The notes below the pieces were generated by a model, which was not told the origin of the DNA, searched no databases, and saw only the letters and a program-made list of their open reading frames with translations. Shown in pieces: positions 7,535-15,683 of a stretch of DNA of 35,287 bases (positions are counted from its first letter, which is position 1; every line of letters starts with the position of its first letter). The position numbers and the translations under genes are program-made. This stretch comes from Bacillota bacterium (GTDB lineage: Bacteria; Bacillota; Sulfobacillia; UBA8153). Location: contig SLSY01000062.1 of assembly GCA_007130145.1 (NCBI GenBank), positions 1 to 35,287 on the forward strand. Direction: 5' to 3'.

Positions 7535-8636
7535 TGACAACTGGGCGAAAATACCTGCTGCTCGCGATCTAACCCTCTCTACCATCCCCGATTTTGCCCG
7601 TCGGGTCAAGGGTCTGCATGCGGTCGGCATCGTGGACATCCACATACAGTCTACCCAGCGCTGGCTTGCACGGCAACTGGAGTCTGGAGCTTGTGATGAA
7701 GAACCTGGGGGAGGGTATCGGTTTTCGTGTGGCCTGGTCGTTATCCTGGGATGTGAGATGGAGGTGAGGGGACCCCGGGGTAGCTTTCATATCGTAGCGT
7801 ACTTGCCACATCTTGATGACATGCGTTCATTCACTGACTGGTTGCGCCCGCACGTAAACAATCCCCAAATGTCCAGTCCCATGGTGAAGTCATCACCAGG
7901 CGAAATCTGTGCGGTCACCAGACGTCTTGGTGGCAAAGTGGTGATAGCGCACGCCTTCACACCTCACAAGGGCTTCTATGGCACGCATGAAAGCATACAC
8001 CAGCTGATCTTGGACTCATCCTCCTTTTCCGGGGTTGAGCTTGGACTCTCGAGCGATACATCCATGGCCCGTCCCTTTGCGGAGCTGGAACCATTTCCCT
8101 TCATCACCTCCTCTGACGCTCATTCCCTCGAACGCATAGGCCGGGAATTCACGCTCATCGAGGCTCTCAAAGACGACTATCAGGGCATATTCGAGGCTCT
8201 GGGCAAAAACAAGGGCAGGATTGTGGCCAACTACGGACTCTATCCGTCCTTGGGGAAGTATTATCGCACCGAATGCCCCACCTGCGGGGGACCGGCCCAG
8301 AACACGTGCTATGCCCAAAGACACCGGGTAGTCAAGGGTGTGACCCAGCGCCTAGAGGAGTTGGTTTCTTCTACTCCCCAGGCCAAGACAATGCCACGGC
8401 CGCCGTACATCCACCAGCTACCTTTGCCCGACCATCACGGCATGGGAAAACGCAGGCTACAAGAGGCCCGTCGTTGTCTCGGTCACGACCACTACATACT
8501 GCATGAGGCAGCCCCCTCCTTGCTTGCCCAAGCATTGCCGAAACCATTGGTGCGGTCCATCATGCGGGCGCGTCAAGGCCAGTTGACGATTCTCCCCGGT
8601 GGCGGCGGGCGCTACGGTCGCGTCCAGCTGTCATAA
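7452..8636 (+). CDS. EndoQ-type PHP-domain nuclease (YqxK-like)
   Basis: A 394-aa PHP-domain protein of the TIGR00375/endonuclease Q type. The first metal motif DLHIHLG is near residue 18, and ITSSDAHSLERIG lies around 217-229. A zinc-knuckle region with C275, C278 and a later Cys precedes GVTQRLEELV. EndoQ enzymes cut DNA 5' of deaminated bases (uracil, hypoxanthine) and abasic sites, fitting a role in lesion repair; that is family knowledge. The start is uncertain: ATG 7452 lies 83 bp inside the Nudix gene, about 10 nt after GAGGTG; TTG 7446 and GTG 7440 are also in frame. No ATG/GTG/TTG lies closer to the PHP motif. Confidence 0.85.
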   Translation: MPRPWLESSLTWRHFRVDLHIHLGKTPDDNWAKIPAARDLTLSTIPDFARRVKGLHAVGIVDIHIQSTQRWLARQLESGACDEEPGGGYRFSCGLVVILGCEMEVRGPRGSFHIVAYLPHLDDMRSFTDWLRPHVNNPQMSSPMVKSSPGEICAVTRRLGGKVVIAHAFTPHKGFYGTHESIHQLILDSSSFSGVELGLSSDTSMARPFAELEPFPFITSSDAHSLERIGREFTLIEALKDDYQGIFEALGKNKGRIVANYGLYPSLGKYYRTECPTCGGPAQNTCYAQRHRVVKGVTQRLEELVSSTPQAKTMPRPPYIHQLPLPDHHGMGKRRLQEARRCLGHDHYILHEAAPSLLAQALPKPLVRSIMRARQGQLTILPGGGGRYGRVQLS

Positions 8637-8659
8637 TTGCAGTGGACAGGACATAAGCT
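8630..8659 (+). promoter_or_regulatory. Candidate SigE promoter of spoIIM
   Basis: A -35-like GTCATAATT (8630-8638) and a -10-like CATAAGCT (8652-8659) are 13 bp apart, close to the mother-cell SigE pattern (ATA-containing -35, CATANANT -10, one mismatch). It overlaps the end of the upstream gene. The predicted start of transcription, near 8666, falls just before the spoIIM ribosome site. In B. subtilis spoIIM is SigE-dependent. Confidence 0.45.
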
Positions 8660-8690
8660 GCGGTGATGAATCGTGGGAGGAGGCCGGGAT

Positions 8691-9323
8691 GTGGCCCGCT
8701 TGCTCAAGTTTCACCACCGTCCACTATGGCACATGCCACCGGGCACCACCACGCTGATGGTCGTCTTCTTGGTTGCTGGCATCGTTGTCGGCGCCTTGTT
8801 GGTGCGCGTGGTCGACGCCCATCAGAAGCAGGAGCTCATCGGTCATCTCGAAGGTTTTGTGCAAGGCTTGAGGCAGCAATCCCCCCTTCCCGACAGCGGC
8901 ATGGTCTGGCAGATTTCAGCCTGGCAACATTTGCGCATGGCTGGTATGCTTTGGTTCTTAGGACTGACAGTGATCGGCCTTCCCCTTATTTGTGCTTTGG
9001 TTTTCGTGCGAGGCTTGCTCATGGGGTTTACCGTCGGGTTCTTCGTCCAGGAACTCGGTTATCACGGTGTGGTGTTGTCCGTGGCCGGGGTCTTGCCTCA
9101 TCATCTACTGGGCATACCTGTCTTCATGTTCTTGGCCACTTATGTGGGACATTTCTCTTTCACCCTGCATCAACAACGTTCCCTGCGCCGGGAACTAGCG
9201 GTGCGCATAGCCCTTTACACCCTTGTTTGCATTGGTCTCACCTTGCTGCTTCTGGGAGCCAGTCTCATTGAAGCCCACGTGTCACCCTGGCTCATGCTCT
9301 TGGCTCTGCGCTGGCTGAGTTAG
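8691..9323 (+). CDS. spoIIM: Stage II sporulation protein M
   Basis: A 210-aa integral membrane protein of the mother-cell DMP complex (SpoIID-M-P), which drives septal peptidoglycan thinning and engulfment of the forespore. About five hydrophobic segments are visible: ~25-45, 90-115, 120-145, 148-165 and 175-205. The conserved N-terminal VFLVAGIVVGAL and central FVRGLLMGFTVGF are present. I choose GTG 8691 because GGAGGAGG ends 7 nt upstream; the in-frame GTG at 8673 would lie ahead of that ribosome site. The neighbourhood (Nudix, PHP, then SpoIIM) is the conserved one. Confidence 0.9.
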   Translation: MARLLKFHHRPLWHMPPGTTTLMVVFLVAGIVVGALLVRVVDAHQKQELIGHLEGFVQGLRQQSPLPDSGMVWQISAWQHLRMAGMLWFLGLTVIGLPLICALVFVRGLLMGFTVGFFVQELGYHGVVLSVAGVLPHHLLGIPVFMFLATYVGHFSFTLHQQRSLRRELAVRIALYTLVCIGLTLLLLGASLIEAHVSPWLMLLALRWLS

Positions 9324-9408
9324 AAGCAATGACGCAACTTAAAGAAGGACTCCCTACGTATGACTAGAAACATATTCAGTACATAATATTGGCGACAAGA
9401 GGGGTGTT

Positions 9409-10536
9409 TTGCACATCATGCGCATTGGTGTACCGAAGGAAATAAAGACCGACGAAAATCGCGTTGCTCTGACACCGGCTGGAGCCGCCACCCTCATCGG
9501 GGCGGGACATGAAGTTTGGATGCAAAGAGACGCGGGCACCGGTAGTGGCTTCACTAACGAGGACTATCAGGCTGCGGGTGCACGTATCGTGGACGCAGTG
9601 GCACAAATTTTTGACGAATCCGATATGATTATGAAGGTAAAGGAACCACTGCCCCCTGAGTATGACCTCTTCCGCCCCGGACAGATTCTTTTCACCTACC
9701 TGCATTTGGCCGCGGAGCCGGAACTGACTCGTTCTCTTGTCAAGAATCGTGTGGTATCCATTGCCTACGAAACCGTGGAGGCGCCGGATCGTTCTCTCCC
9801 CTTGCTTACACCCATGAGCGAAGTGGCAGGTAAGATGGCCACACAGATCGGCTCTCACCTTCTGGAGCGACGGCAGGGGGGCCGCGGCGTGCTCATGGGT
9901 GGGATTCCCGGCGTGCCCCGGGCGGAGGTCGTCATCATCGGTGGCGGTGTGGTGGGTACCAGCGCCGCCAAGATAGCAATGGGTATGGGTGCCCGTGTCG
10001 TAATTTTTGACATCAATCTCGACCGTTTGCGTTACCTCGACGATGTGTTTGGAACCAGAATGCAGACCATGGCCTCCAACCCCTACAGCATTGCTAATGC
10101 CGTGCGGCAAGCAGACTTACTCATCGGTGCGGTCCTTATACCTGGCGCTCGCTGTCCCAAGCTGGTCTCTGAGGACATGGTTCGGGAGATGAAGGAAGGC
10201 GCTGTCATCGTGGATGTCGCTATCGATCAGGGCGGTTCGGTAGAAACGATTGATCGCGTCACCACCCACTCTGAGCCAACCTATGTCAAACACGGAGTAG
10301 TTCATTACTCGGTGGCCAATATGCCCGGAGCCGTGCCGCGCACCTCCACTCTCGGCCTGACCAACGCCACGTTGCCCTATGCCGTGCGCCTTGCCAACAT
10401 GGGTTGGCTGCAAGCGATCAAGAACGATCCGTTACTGGCCTTGGGCGTCAATGTGGTCAACGGTCAGGTTGTATACGAAGCCGTGGCCAAAGCCCATGAT
10501 TTGCCTTACGTAGGGCTCGCAGAGGCTATTGGCTAG
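9409..10536 (+). CDS. ald: Alanine dehydrogenase
   Basis: A 375-aa NAD-dependent alanine dehydrogenase converting L-alanine to pyruvate, ammonia and NADH. Visible are the N-terminal [19 protein letters not shown], the substrate lysine in MKVKEP, the active-site histidine in YLHLAAE, the Rossmann glycine motif [18 protein letters not shown], and the catalytic aspartate in [12 protein letters not shown] 9409 has the better ribosome spacing (AGAGGGG, 5 nt), whereas ATG 9418 gives the family-standard MRIGVP start; either is possible. Alanine dehydrogenase supports sporulation in Bacillus. Its position between spoIIM and xerD is not part of the usual backbone, and its own terminator marks it as a separate unit. 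Confidence 0.95.
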   Translation: MHIMRIGVPKEIKTDENRVALTPAGAATLIGAGHEVWMQRDAGTGSGFTNEDYQAAGARIVDAVAQIFDESDMIMKVKEPLPPEYDLFRPGQILFTYLHLAAEPELTRSLVKNRVVSIAYETVEAPDRSLPLLTPMSEVAGKMATQIGSHLLERRQGGRGVLMGGIPGVPRAEVVIIGGGVVGTSAAKIAMGMGARVVIFDINLDRLRYLDDVFGTRMQTMASNPYSIANAVRQADLLIGAVLIPGARCPKLVSEDMVREMKEGAVIVDVAIDQGGSVETIDRVTTHSEPTYVKHGVVHYSVANMPGAVPRTSTLGLTNATLPYAVRLANMGWLQAIKNDPLLALGVNVVNGQVVYEAVAKAHDLPYVGLAEAIG

Positions 10537-10555
10537 TCCTCAAGGAAAAGTGACC

Positions 10556-10586
10556 GAGAGCGGAAGGCATCCTTCCGCTCTCTTTT
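10556..10586 (+). terminator. Strong intrinsic terminator after ald
   Basis: A perfect 12-bp stem, GAGAGCGGAAGG (10556-10567) with CCTTCCGCTCTC (10571-10582), a 3-nt CAT loop, and TTTT directly after. It begins 20 bp after the ald stop codon. This is the clearest terminator in the window. Confidence 0.93.
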
Positions 10587-10612
10587 GATCCCACCGCCTT
10601 TTCCGTTATAAA
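10585..10612 (+). promoter_or_regulatory. Weak candidate SigA promoter for the micro-ORF/xerD unit
   Basis: TTGATC (10585-10590) and TATAAA (10607-10612) are 16 bp apart, immediately after the ald terminator and about 50 bp before the micro-ORF. A consensus TTGACA at 10623 has no matching -10 box. A promoter is expected here because ald ends in a strong terminator, but the match is modest. Confidence 0.3.
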
Positions 10613-10665
10613 TCAGAGACAATTGACATATTGCTTATAAGACGGACGTGGCGAGGAGGATGAAT

Positions 10666-10797
10666 ATGTACGTCATTCATCTACCCATCTGGTTACGCAA
10701 TGCAGCCATACTCACGCGCATCGGACTGTTGTTGATCCTGGTGGGTTTGGCCGTACCCCGTCTTGCTGTCTTAATTGTCCAGTTGATCTCACGATGA
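10666..10797 (+). CDS. Predicted 43-aa membrane micro-protein upstream of xerD
   Basis: A short ORF with a near-ideal ribosome site, GAGGAGG at 10653-10659, 6 nt before ATG 10666 (an ATG at 10660 abuts the ribosome site). The product begins MYVIHLPIWLRN and then has one hydrophobic stretch of about 25 residues (GLLLILVGLAVPRLAVLIV is its core), ending in Ser-Arg. It resembles a single-pass membrane peptide with a short basic head. I do not recognise a family. It sits where Bacillus has the unrelated small YqzK ahead of xerD. No other gene is visible in the 123 bp between it and xerD. Confidence 0.55.
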   Translation: MYVIHLPIWLRNAAILTRIGLLLILVGLAVPRLAVLIVQLISR

Positions 10798-10920
10798 AGA
10801 CGGTAGGCAATTCTTTGCAGAAGTGTCCGGCATTCACTTGATGACCGGAAGGATTTTCCGTCAACCATGCAGAAAATAGACACTTGCGTTGCATGGGAAC
10901 TCTTGAGGGGGGATGGGTGA

Positions 10921-11811
10921 GTGATGAAGCAGCTAATAGATAGTTTCATCGACTACTTGGGCCAAGAACGCGGCCTGGCTTCCAATACGCTGGATTCCTA
11001 CAGCCGCGATTTACGCCAGTACGGCCTCTACCTCGAGCAGGCAGGTTCGAACGCTCCCGAGAAGGCATCTCGGGCAACGGTCCTCGCTTACCTAATGGAC
11101 CTGCAAAAACAGGGCAAAGCAACCGCCACCATCGCTCGACGCTTGGCGGCTTTGCGCGCCTTCTATCAGTATCTTCTCAGGGAACAACGGGTCCAGCAGG
11201 ATCCCACAGCCAACCTTGAGTCGCCCCGACTGGAACGGCGCTTACCCAAGGTATTGACCGTCAAGGAAGTCGAGCAGCTGCTCAAACAACCTCGTACCGA
11301 CACCGCGGCCGGATTGCGCGACAGGGCCATGTTGGAACTGCTTTATGCCAGCGGGATGCGAGTGTCCGAGTTAATCGCTCTTGAGCTTGCCGATATCAAC
11401 TTGGATTTGGGCTATATCCGCTGCGAGGGTAAGGGCTCTCGAGAACGTGTGGTACCGGTTGGTTCGATATCCATCGAGTCATTGCGCGAATACTTGCGTC
11501 ATGGTAGGGGCGAGTTGAGTCCCGGTGCCGAGGAACGCAGCCTCTTTCTGAATCACCATGGGCGCAGGCTTACGCGGCAGGGGTTTTGGAAGATCGTGAA
11601 GAAGCACGCGCGCGATGCACGTGTTAGCAAAGAAATCACGCCGCATACCCTCCGTCATTCCTTCGCTACACATCTTTTGGAAAACGGGGCAGACCTTCGT
11701 TCAGTCCAAGAAATGCTCGGTCATGCCGACATCTCCACCACCCAAATCTATACTCATGTGACCAAAGGCCGCCTCAAAGAGGTGTATGCCCGTGCTCATC
11801 CGCGCGCGTGA
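10921..11811 (+). CDS. xerD: Site-specific tyrosine recombinase XerD
   Basis: A 296-aa tyrosine recombinase that resolves chromosome dimers at dif with XerC. The N-terminal SAM-like core-binding domain spans ~1-95 and the catalytic domain ~110-290. The catalytic residues are all present: R147, K171, H242 and R245 (HTLRHSFATH), H268 (LGHADISTT) and nucleophile Y277 (IYTHV). Length and synteny (before deoB) match the chromosomal XerD rather than a phage integrase. GTG 10921 and ATG 10924 are adjacent candidate starts behind GAGGGGGG. Confidence 0.93.
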   Translation: MMKQLIDSFIDYLGQERGLASNTLDSYSRDLRQYGLYLEQAGSNAPEKASRATVLAYLMDLQKQGKATATIARRLAALRAFYQYLLREQRVQQDPTANLESPRLERRLPKVLTVKEVEQLLKQPRTDTAAGLRDRAMLELLYASGMRVSELIALELADINLDLGYIRCEGKGSRERVVPVGSISIESLREYLRHGRGELSPGAEERSLFLNHHGRRLTRQGFWKIVKKHARDARVSKEITPHTLRHSFATHLLENGADLRSVQEMLGHADISTTQIYTHVTKGRLKEVYARAHPRA

Positions 11812-11862
11812 CACCAATATACCCGTCCCACCGATCGCATAGAGGAGGTTCGTGTCATCTCC

Positions 11863-13026
11863 ATTCGTCGCAGTTTTATCATTGTAATGGACGGCGTGGG
11901 CATTGGTTCACTGCCGGATGCAGAGCGTTTCGGCGATGATGGTGCCAATACCCTGGGACATATTTTGCAAGCTTGTCCCGAACTATCGTTACCGACACTT
12001 GCTAGTCTGGGACTGGGTGCTGTGACCCAGCAGGTAAACCTGCCTCATTCCACCCGTGGGATCGCCTACACCCGCAGTGCTTTCCGCAACCCGGCCAAGG
12101 ACACCATCACCGGGCACTGGGAACTGTGTGGGGCCATCCAGCCGCAACCGTTTCCCACCTATCCGAACGGTTTTCCCTCCTCGGTCATCCAGTCTTTCTC
12201 TCAAGCCATTGGGCGACCGGTGCTAGGTAACGTAGTAGCCAGTGGTACCGAGATTTTGGAGAAGCTCGGCCAAGAGAGCCGGATCACCGGCAAACCCATC
12301 GTCTATACCTCGGTGGATAGCGTCTTTCAGGTGGCCGCCCATGAGGAAGCAGTACACCGCAAGGTCCTCTACACTTGGTGCCGTAGGGCCCGCAAGCTCC
12401 TGCAGGGCGAGCACGCTGTAGGCCGGGTCATTGCCCGCCCCTTCAGGGGTAGGCCCGGCCGCTTCATCCGCACCGAGGGACGCCGCGACTTCACCCTTCC
12501 CGTGCCCGGCAAGAGCCTCCTCGATCTCGCATGTGAGCAAGGCCACCCGGTACACGCCATTGGCAAGATCAACGATGTGTTTTCCGGCCGTGGCATTGAA
12601 AAGCATTGGCCGGCGGGAAACAATGAAGCCATCATGGCGGCATTTGACCAGTTGCAAACCCATCTGGACACAGGGATCGTCATCGGCACGCTCGTGGACT
12701 TTGACACTCTCTACGGTCACCGCAACCTAGTGAAGGAATTTGCCCGGGCTCTGCAGGAATTCGACAGGTGGTTGCATGACTGGCTGTCCCGCTGCGCGGC
12801 GGGGGACCTGGTGGTCGTTACGGCCGATCACGGGTGCGATCCCACCTGGCCTACTACTGACCATACCCGCGAGTGGGTTCCGGTTCTGTTCAAGACTCCC
12901 TCTCTCTCGGGACCCATGCGTCTACCTGACCTTGATACGCTCTCTGATGTGGGGGCCACCATTGCCGAGGCCATGGGTATTGCTGGCATGACACAGGGGC
13001 GTTCTTTTTGGAGGCTCATCACATGA
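11863..13026 (+). CDS. deoB: Phosphopentomutase, start codon non-standard or frame-disrupted
   Basis: An alkaline-phosphatase-superfamily enzyme interconverting (deoxy)ribose 1- and 5-phosphate in nucleoside salvage. Visible are DGVGIGSLPDA (metal site), the active-site KDTITGHWELCG, the DFDTLYGHRN block and TADHGCDPTWPTTDHTRE. The conserved first strand, expected as a start such as MKRAFLIVLDSVGIG, is encoded here as RRSFIIVMDGVGIG, but no ATG, GTG or TTG precedes it in frame. The coordinates use ATT 11863; ATC 11857 has better spacing from GAGGAGG (11842-11848). A GTG at 11852 is one frame off, and deleting one base of the TCTCC after it would restore a normal start. ATG 11887 would lose the strand. 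About 387 aa; the 3' end overlaps pdp. Confidence 0.85.
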   Translation: MRRSFIIVMDGVGIGSLPDAERFGDDGANTLGHILQACPELSLPTLASLGLGAVTQQVNLPHSTRGIAYTRSAFRNPAKDTITGHWELCGAIQPQPFPTYPNGFPSSVIQSFSQAIGRPVLGNVVASGTEILEKLGQESRITGKPIVYTSVDSVFQVAAHEEAVHRKVLYTWCRRARKLLQGEHAVGRVIARPFRGRPGRFIRTEGRRDFTLPVPGKSLLDLACEQGHPVHAIGKINDVFSGRGIEKHWPAGNNEAIMAAFDQLQTHLDTGIVIGTLVDFDTLYGHRNLVKEFARALQEFDRWLHDWLSRCAAGDLVVVTADHGCDPTWPTTDHTREWVPVLFKTPSLSGPMRLPDLDTLSDVGATIAEAMGIAGMTQGRSFWRLIT

Positions 13027-14324
13027 CAGCCACAGCATTCATTGCCAAAAAGAAGCGGGGAGAGGCCCATACACCCGAGGAAATGGAGCGGTTTATCCAA
13101 GAGTTCTTGGACGGGCATATCGCTGACTACCAGGTAGCCGCTTGGCTGATGGCTGTTTGTCTCCAAGGCATGGAACCCGAGGAGACCTGGCATTTCACCA
13201 GGGTTCTTGCTGCCAGTGGCCGCCGTTTTGCCCCCGATGAAGGCAGCAGGCTTTTGGACAAACACAGCACTGGTGGAGTAGGGGATACCACGACCCTCAT
13301 CGTCGTCCCCATTGTCACCTCACTGGGCCTGCCCATGGTGAAGCTATCCGGCCGGGGACTGGGACATACCGGCGGAACAATAGATAAACTTGCAGCTATA
13401 CCAGGCCTCAAAACCCAGCTCACCATGGACGAGATCCACCGCGTTCTGACAGCCACGGGGATGGTGATCGGGGGGCAAAGCGAGGACTTGGCTACAGCCG
13501 ACGGGCTGCTGTATCAATTGAGGGATGTAACGGCCACTGTGGACAGCATCCCCCTCATTGCCGCCAGCATCATGTCCAAGAAACTGGCTCTGGGGGCAAA
13601 GGCACTGGTGCTGGACGTGAAAACAGGGCGCGGGGCTCTCATGCCCACACGAAAGCAGGCTCGCGAGCTGGCCGATACCATGCTCCACATTGCCTCGCGG
13701 TCTGGATTATCTTCATGTGCCCTCATAACCGACATGAACCAGCCTCTCAGTGTAAAGGTGGGCAATGCGCTCGAGGTAGAAGCGGCCTTGGAGGTCCTTG
13801 CCGGTGCATCCTGCGGTCGGCTCTACCGTTTGTCTTTGCATCTGGCTGCCCGGCTACTCGAGTTGGGGAACGTGGTGAGCAGCTGGGAGGAAGGGTACGC
13901 CAAGGCTCAGAGGCAGCTGGACAGCGGCGCTGCACTGGAGCAATTTACCCACTGGGTTGTTGAACAAGGGGGTAAACCCAACTGGCAACCAGGACAGTTC
14001 CGGCTGCCCCGGGCCCCCGAAACCGCTGTAGTGCATGCATCCTCTAGCGGCTTTGTCCGCTCTGTAGATGCCAGATTCGTGGGCGAGGCAACAGCCCGAC
14101 TGGGAGCCGGTCGTCAGCGCAAAGAGGACGTCGTTGATCCCGGCGCCGGGCTCATCCTCAAGGTAGAGATAGGGAGCGAAGTAGAGGCTGGGACACCGCT
14201 GGCCTTGATGTTTAGCTCGAGTCAACAGCGTCTTGACGCAGCGTATGACCTATTGGAACAAGCCTTCATCATCGAGGAGGAGAGAGTCACCCCACCTCGA
14301 CTGGTCCTGGAACAGCGCCCGTGA
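13023..14324 (+). CDS. pdp: Pyrimidine-nucleoside phosphorylase
   Basis: A 433-aa enzyme cleaving uridine, deoxyuridine or thymidine with phosphate to base and (deoxy)ribose 1-phosphate, which the preceding phosphopentomutase then isomerises. The family signature KHSTGGVGDTTTL (phosphate-binding, from ~residue 80), KLSGRGLGHTGGTIDKL, and the C-terminal barrel-sandwich domain with DPGAGLILKVEIGSEVEAG are clear. The length equals Bacillus Pdp. ATG 13023 overlaps the deoB stop (ATGA). The purine nucleoside phosphorylase gene (pupG) found here in Bacillus is absent. Confidence 0.93.
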   Translation: MTATAFIAKKKRGEAHTPEEMERFIQEFLDGHIADYQVAAWLMAVCLQGMEPEETWHFTRVLAASGRRFAPDEGSRLLDKHSTGGVGDTTTLIVVPIVTSLGLPMVKLSGRGLGHTGGTIDKLAAIPGLKTQLTMDEIHRVLTATGMVIGGQSEDLATADGLLYQLRDVTATVDSIPLIAASIMSKKLALGAKALVLDVKTGRGALMPTRKQARELADTMLHIASRSGLSSCALITDMNQPLSVKVGNALEVEAALEVLAGASCGRLYRLSLHLAARLLELGNVVSSWEEGYAKAQRQLDSGAALEQFTHWVVEQGGKPNWQPGQFRLPRAPETAVVHASSSGFVRSVDARFVGEATARLGAGRQRKEDVVDPGAGLILKVEIGSEVEAGTPLALMFSSSQQRLDAAYDLLEQAFIIEEERVTPPRLVLEQRP

Positions 14325-14372
14325 TATTTTCCCTTTCTTTCGGGCAATCTCCCTCACAAAAGGAGGGATCAG

Positions 14373-15536
14373 TTGCTCATGTTGCAGCAAAAATGCCTGG
14401 CATTATTGCTTGCCGTTCTTCTACTCACCCCACCGCTTCTGGTAACCACAGCCTCAGCTGCGGTCACCGCTGCCACCGTTAGCGTTGACTCTCCCCATGC
14501 GGTGTTATTGGATGCCTTGTCCGGCGAAGTATTGTACGCTCAAGACGCCGAAGAAAAGGTCTACCCGGCCAGTACTACCAAGATCATGACCCTTGTCCTA
14601 GCGCTGGAAGCCGTGGCCTCAGGCCGCGTGAACTTGGATGATTCGGTGACAGCCACTGAAAATGCTTGCCGTCTCGGTGGCACCCAGGTCTATGCCAGCC
14701 CCGGCGAAACACACTCCCTCAAGGACTGGCTGGTAGCCGTAGCCGTGGGGTCAGCCAATGACGGCAGCGTAGTTGTGGCCGAACACATCGCCGGCAGCGA
14801 AGAACGTTTTGCTGAAATGATGAACGACAAGGCACAAGAACTATCCATGGTCAACAGTCATTTTGTGAATCCTCATGGTCTTCACGATGATGAACACTAT
14901 ACGACAGCGCTGGACATGGCTCGGCTGGCGCGCCACGCCGTGACTGTACCCGGTTTGCTGGACATCACGGGCATCTATCGTACTAGCTTTCGGGAGGGAA
15001 CCTTCGGTCTGGATAACTACAATCGACTGGTCCACACCTACAAAGGCTGTGATGGGCTAAAGACCGGACACACCAGCCTTGCGGGCTTCTGTTTGGTGGC
15101 AACGGCCGAGCGTGAACGCTCACGCTTTATCGCTGTGACCATGGCTTCATCTTCGGCAACCGAGCGCAACAGCGATATTGTCCGCATGCTTGATTATGCC
15201 TTCGCCAACTACCGTTCAATTGGTGTGGCCCATAAGGGGGAACACTTGGGGACAGCACGGGTTTTAAAAGGCCTGGTAGAACAAGTCCATGTCATCTCGC
15301 CCTTCCAGTACGGATTGACGGTAGACAAAGGTGAAGAGGAAGGGATTGAAAGACAGGTCATCATCCATACTCTCATAGCACCCGTGGTCATGGGACAACC
15401 AGCCGGAGAGATACGCCTGCTGCGAGGCGATGAAGTCCTTCACTCGTTCGATTTGGTGGCAAAAGAGGATGTGCCTCGTGCCAGTTTTTTGCACATGTGG
15501 AGAAAGCTCCTGAGCATCCTACTTTCGGGTCGCTAA
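14373..15536 (+). CDS. dacF: D-alanyl-D-alanine carboxypeptidase (DacF)
   Basis: A 387-aa low-molecular-mass penicillin-binding protein trimming the terminal D-Ala of peptidoglycan. It has a signal peptide (hydrophobic run to about residue 27, ending TTASAA), the active-site SxxK as STTK at 67-70, SAN as the SxN motif, and KTG in GLKTGHTS. A C-terminal PBP5-like beta domain follows. TTG 14373 lies 4 nt and ATG 14379 10 nt after AAGGAGGG; either is possible. Position directly before spoIIAA identifies it as DacF, which shapes the spore cortex in Bacillus. It ends in its own terminator. Confidence 0.92.
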   Translation: MLMLQQKCLALLLAVLLLTPPLLVTTASAAVTAATVSVDSPHAVLLDALSGEVLYAQDAEEKVYPASTTKIMTLVLALEAVASGRVNLDDSVTATENACRLGGTQVYASPGETHSLKDWLVAVAVGSANDGSVVVAEHIAGSEERFAEMMNDKAQELSMVNSHFVNPHGLHDDEHYTTALDMARLARHAVTVPGLLDITGIYRTSFREGTFGLDNYNRLVHTYKGCDGLKTGHTSLAGFCLVATAERERSRFIAVTMASSSATERNSDIVRMLDYAFANYRSIGVAHKGEHLGTARVLKGLVEQVHVISPFQYGLTVDKGEEEGIERQVIIHTLIAPVVMGQPAGEIRLLRGDEVLHSFDLVAKEDVPRASFLHMWRKLLSILLSGR

Positions 15537-15560
15537 CTGTGGGATAGCTAGGACACACGG

Positions 15561-15593
15561 GGACGGGTCCTTTGCGATCCGTCCTTTCTTTTT
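15561..15593 (+). terminator. Intrinsic terminator between dacF and spoIIAA
   Basis: A 9-bp stem with one G-T pair, GGACGGGTC (15561-15569) with GATCCGTCC (15576-15584), a 6-nt loop, then TTTCTTTTT. It should separate dacF transcription from the spoIIA genes, at least partly. Confidence 0.85.
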
Positions 15594-15619
15594 GTGTCTT
15601 CACAAACTGAGAAAAAACA

Positions 15620-15648
15620 GAAGGAAAATTAAGGAAGCCCGCGAAGTG
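15620..15648 (+). promoter_or_regulatory. Candidate SigH promoter of the spoIIA operon
   Basis: GAAGGAAAA (15620-15628) fits the SigH -35 pattern RnAGGAWWW. With an 11-bp spacer it is followed by CGCGAAGTG, close to the RnnGAAT -10 pattern (R and final T differ). The predicted transcript start near 15655 precedes the spoIIAA ribosome site at about 15671. The spoIIA operon is SigH-dependent in Bacillus. Confidence 0.45.
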
Positions 15649-15683
15649 TAGTCCTATCTTGAGAAGGGTTCGAGGGAGGACGT

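Noticed and set aside
9376-10110. A 244-codon ORF on the minus strand
   Set aside because: It lies wholly antisense to the well-conserved ald gene, is His/Gly-rich in the way of shadow frames and has no family pattern.
10623-10640. A consensus TTGACA with a nearby TTATAA as a promoter
   Set aside because: The two boxes are only 6 bp apart and no other -10 box lies 16-18 bp downstream.
12223-12720. A 165-codon minus-strand ORF
   Set aside because: Shadow of deoB, which has all its catalytic motifs on the plus strand.
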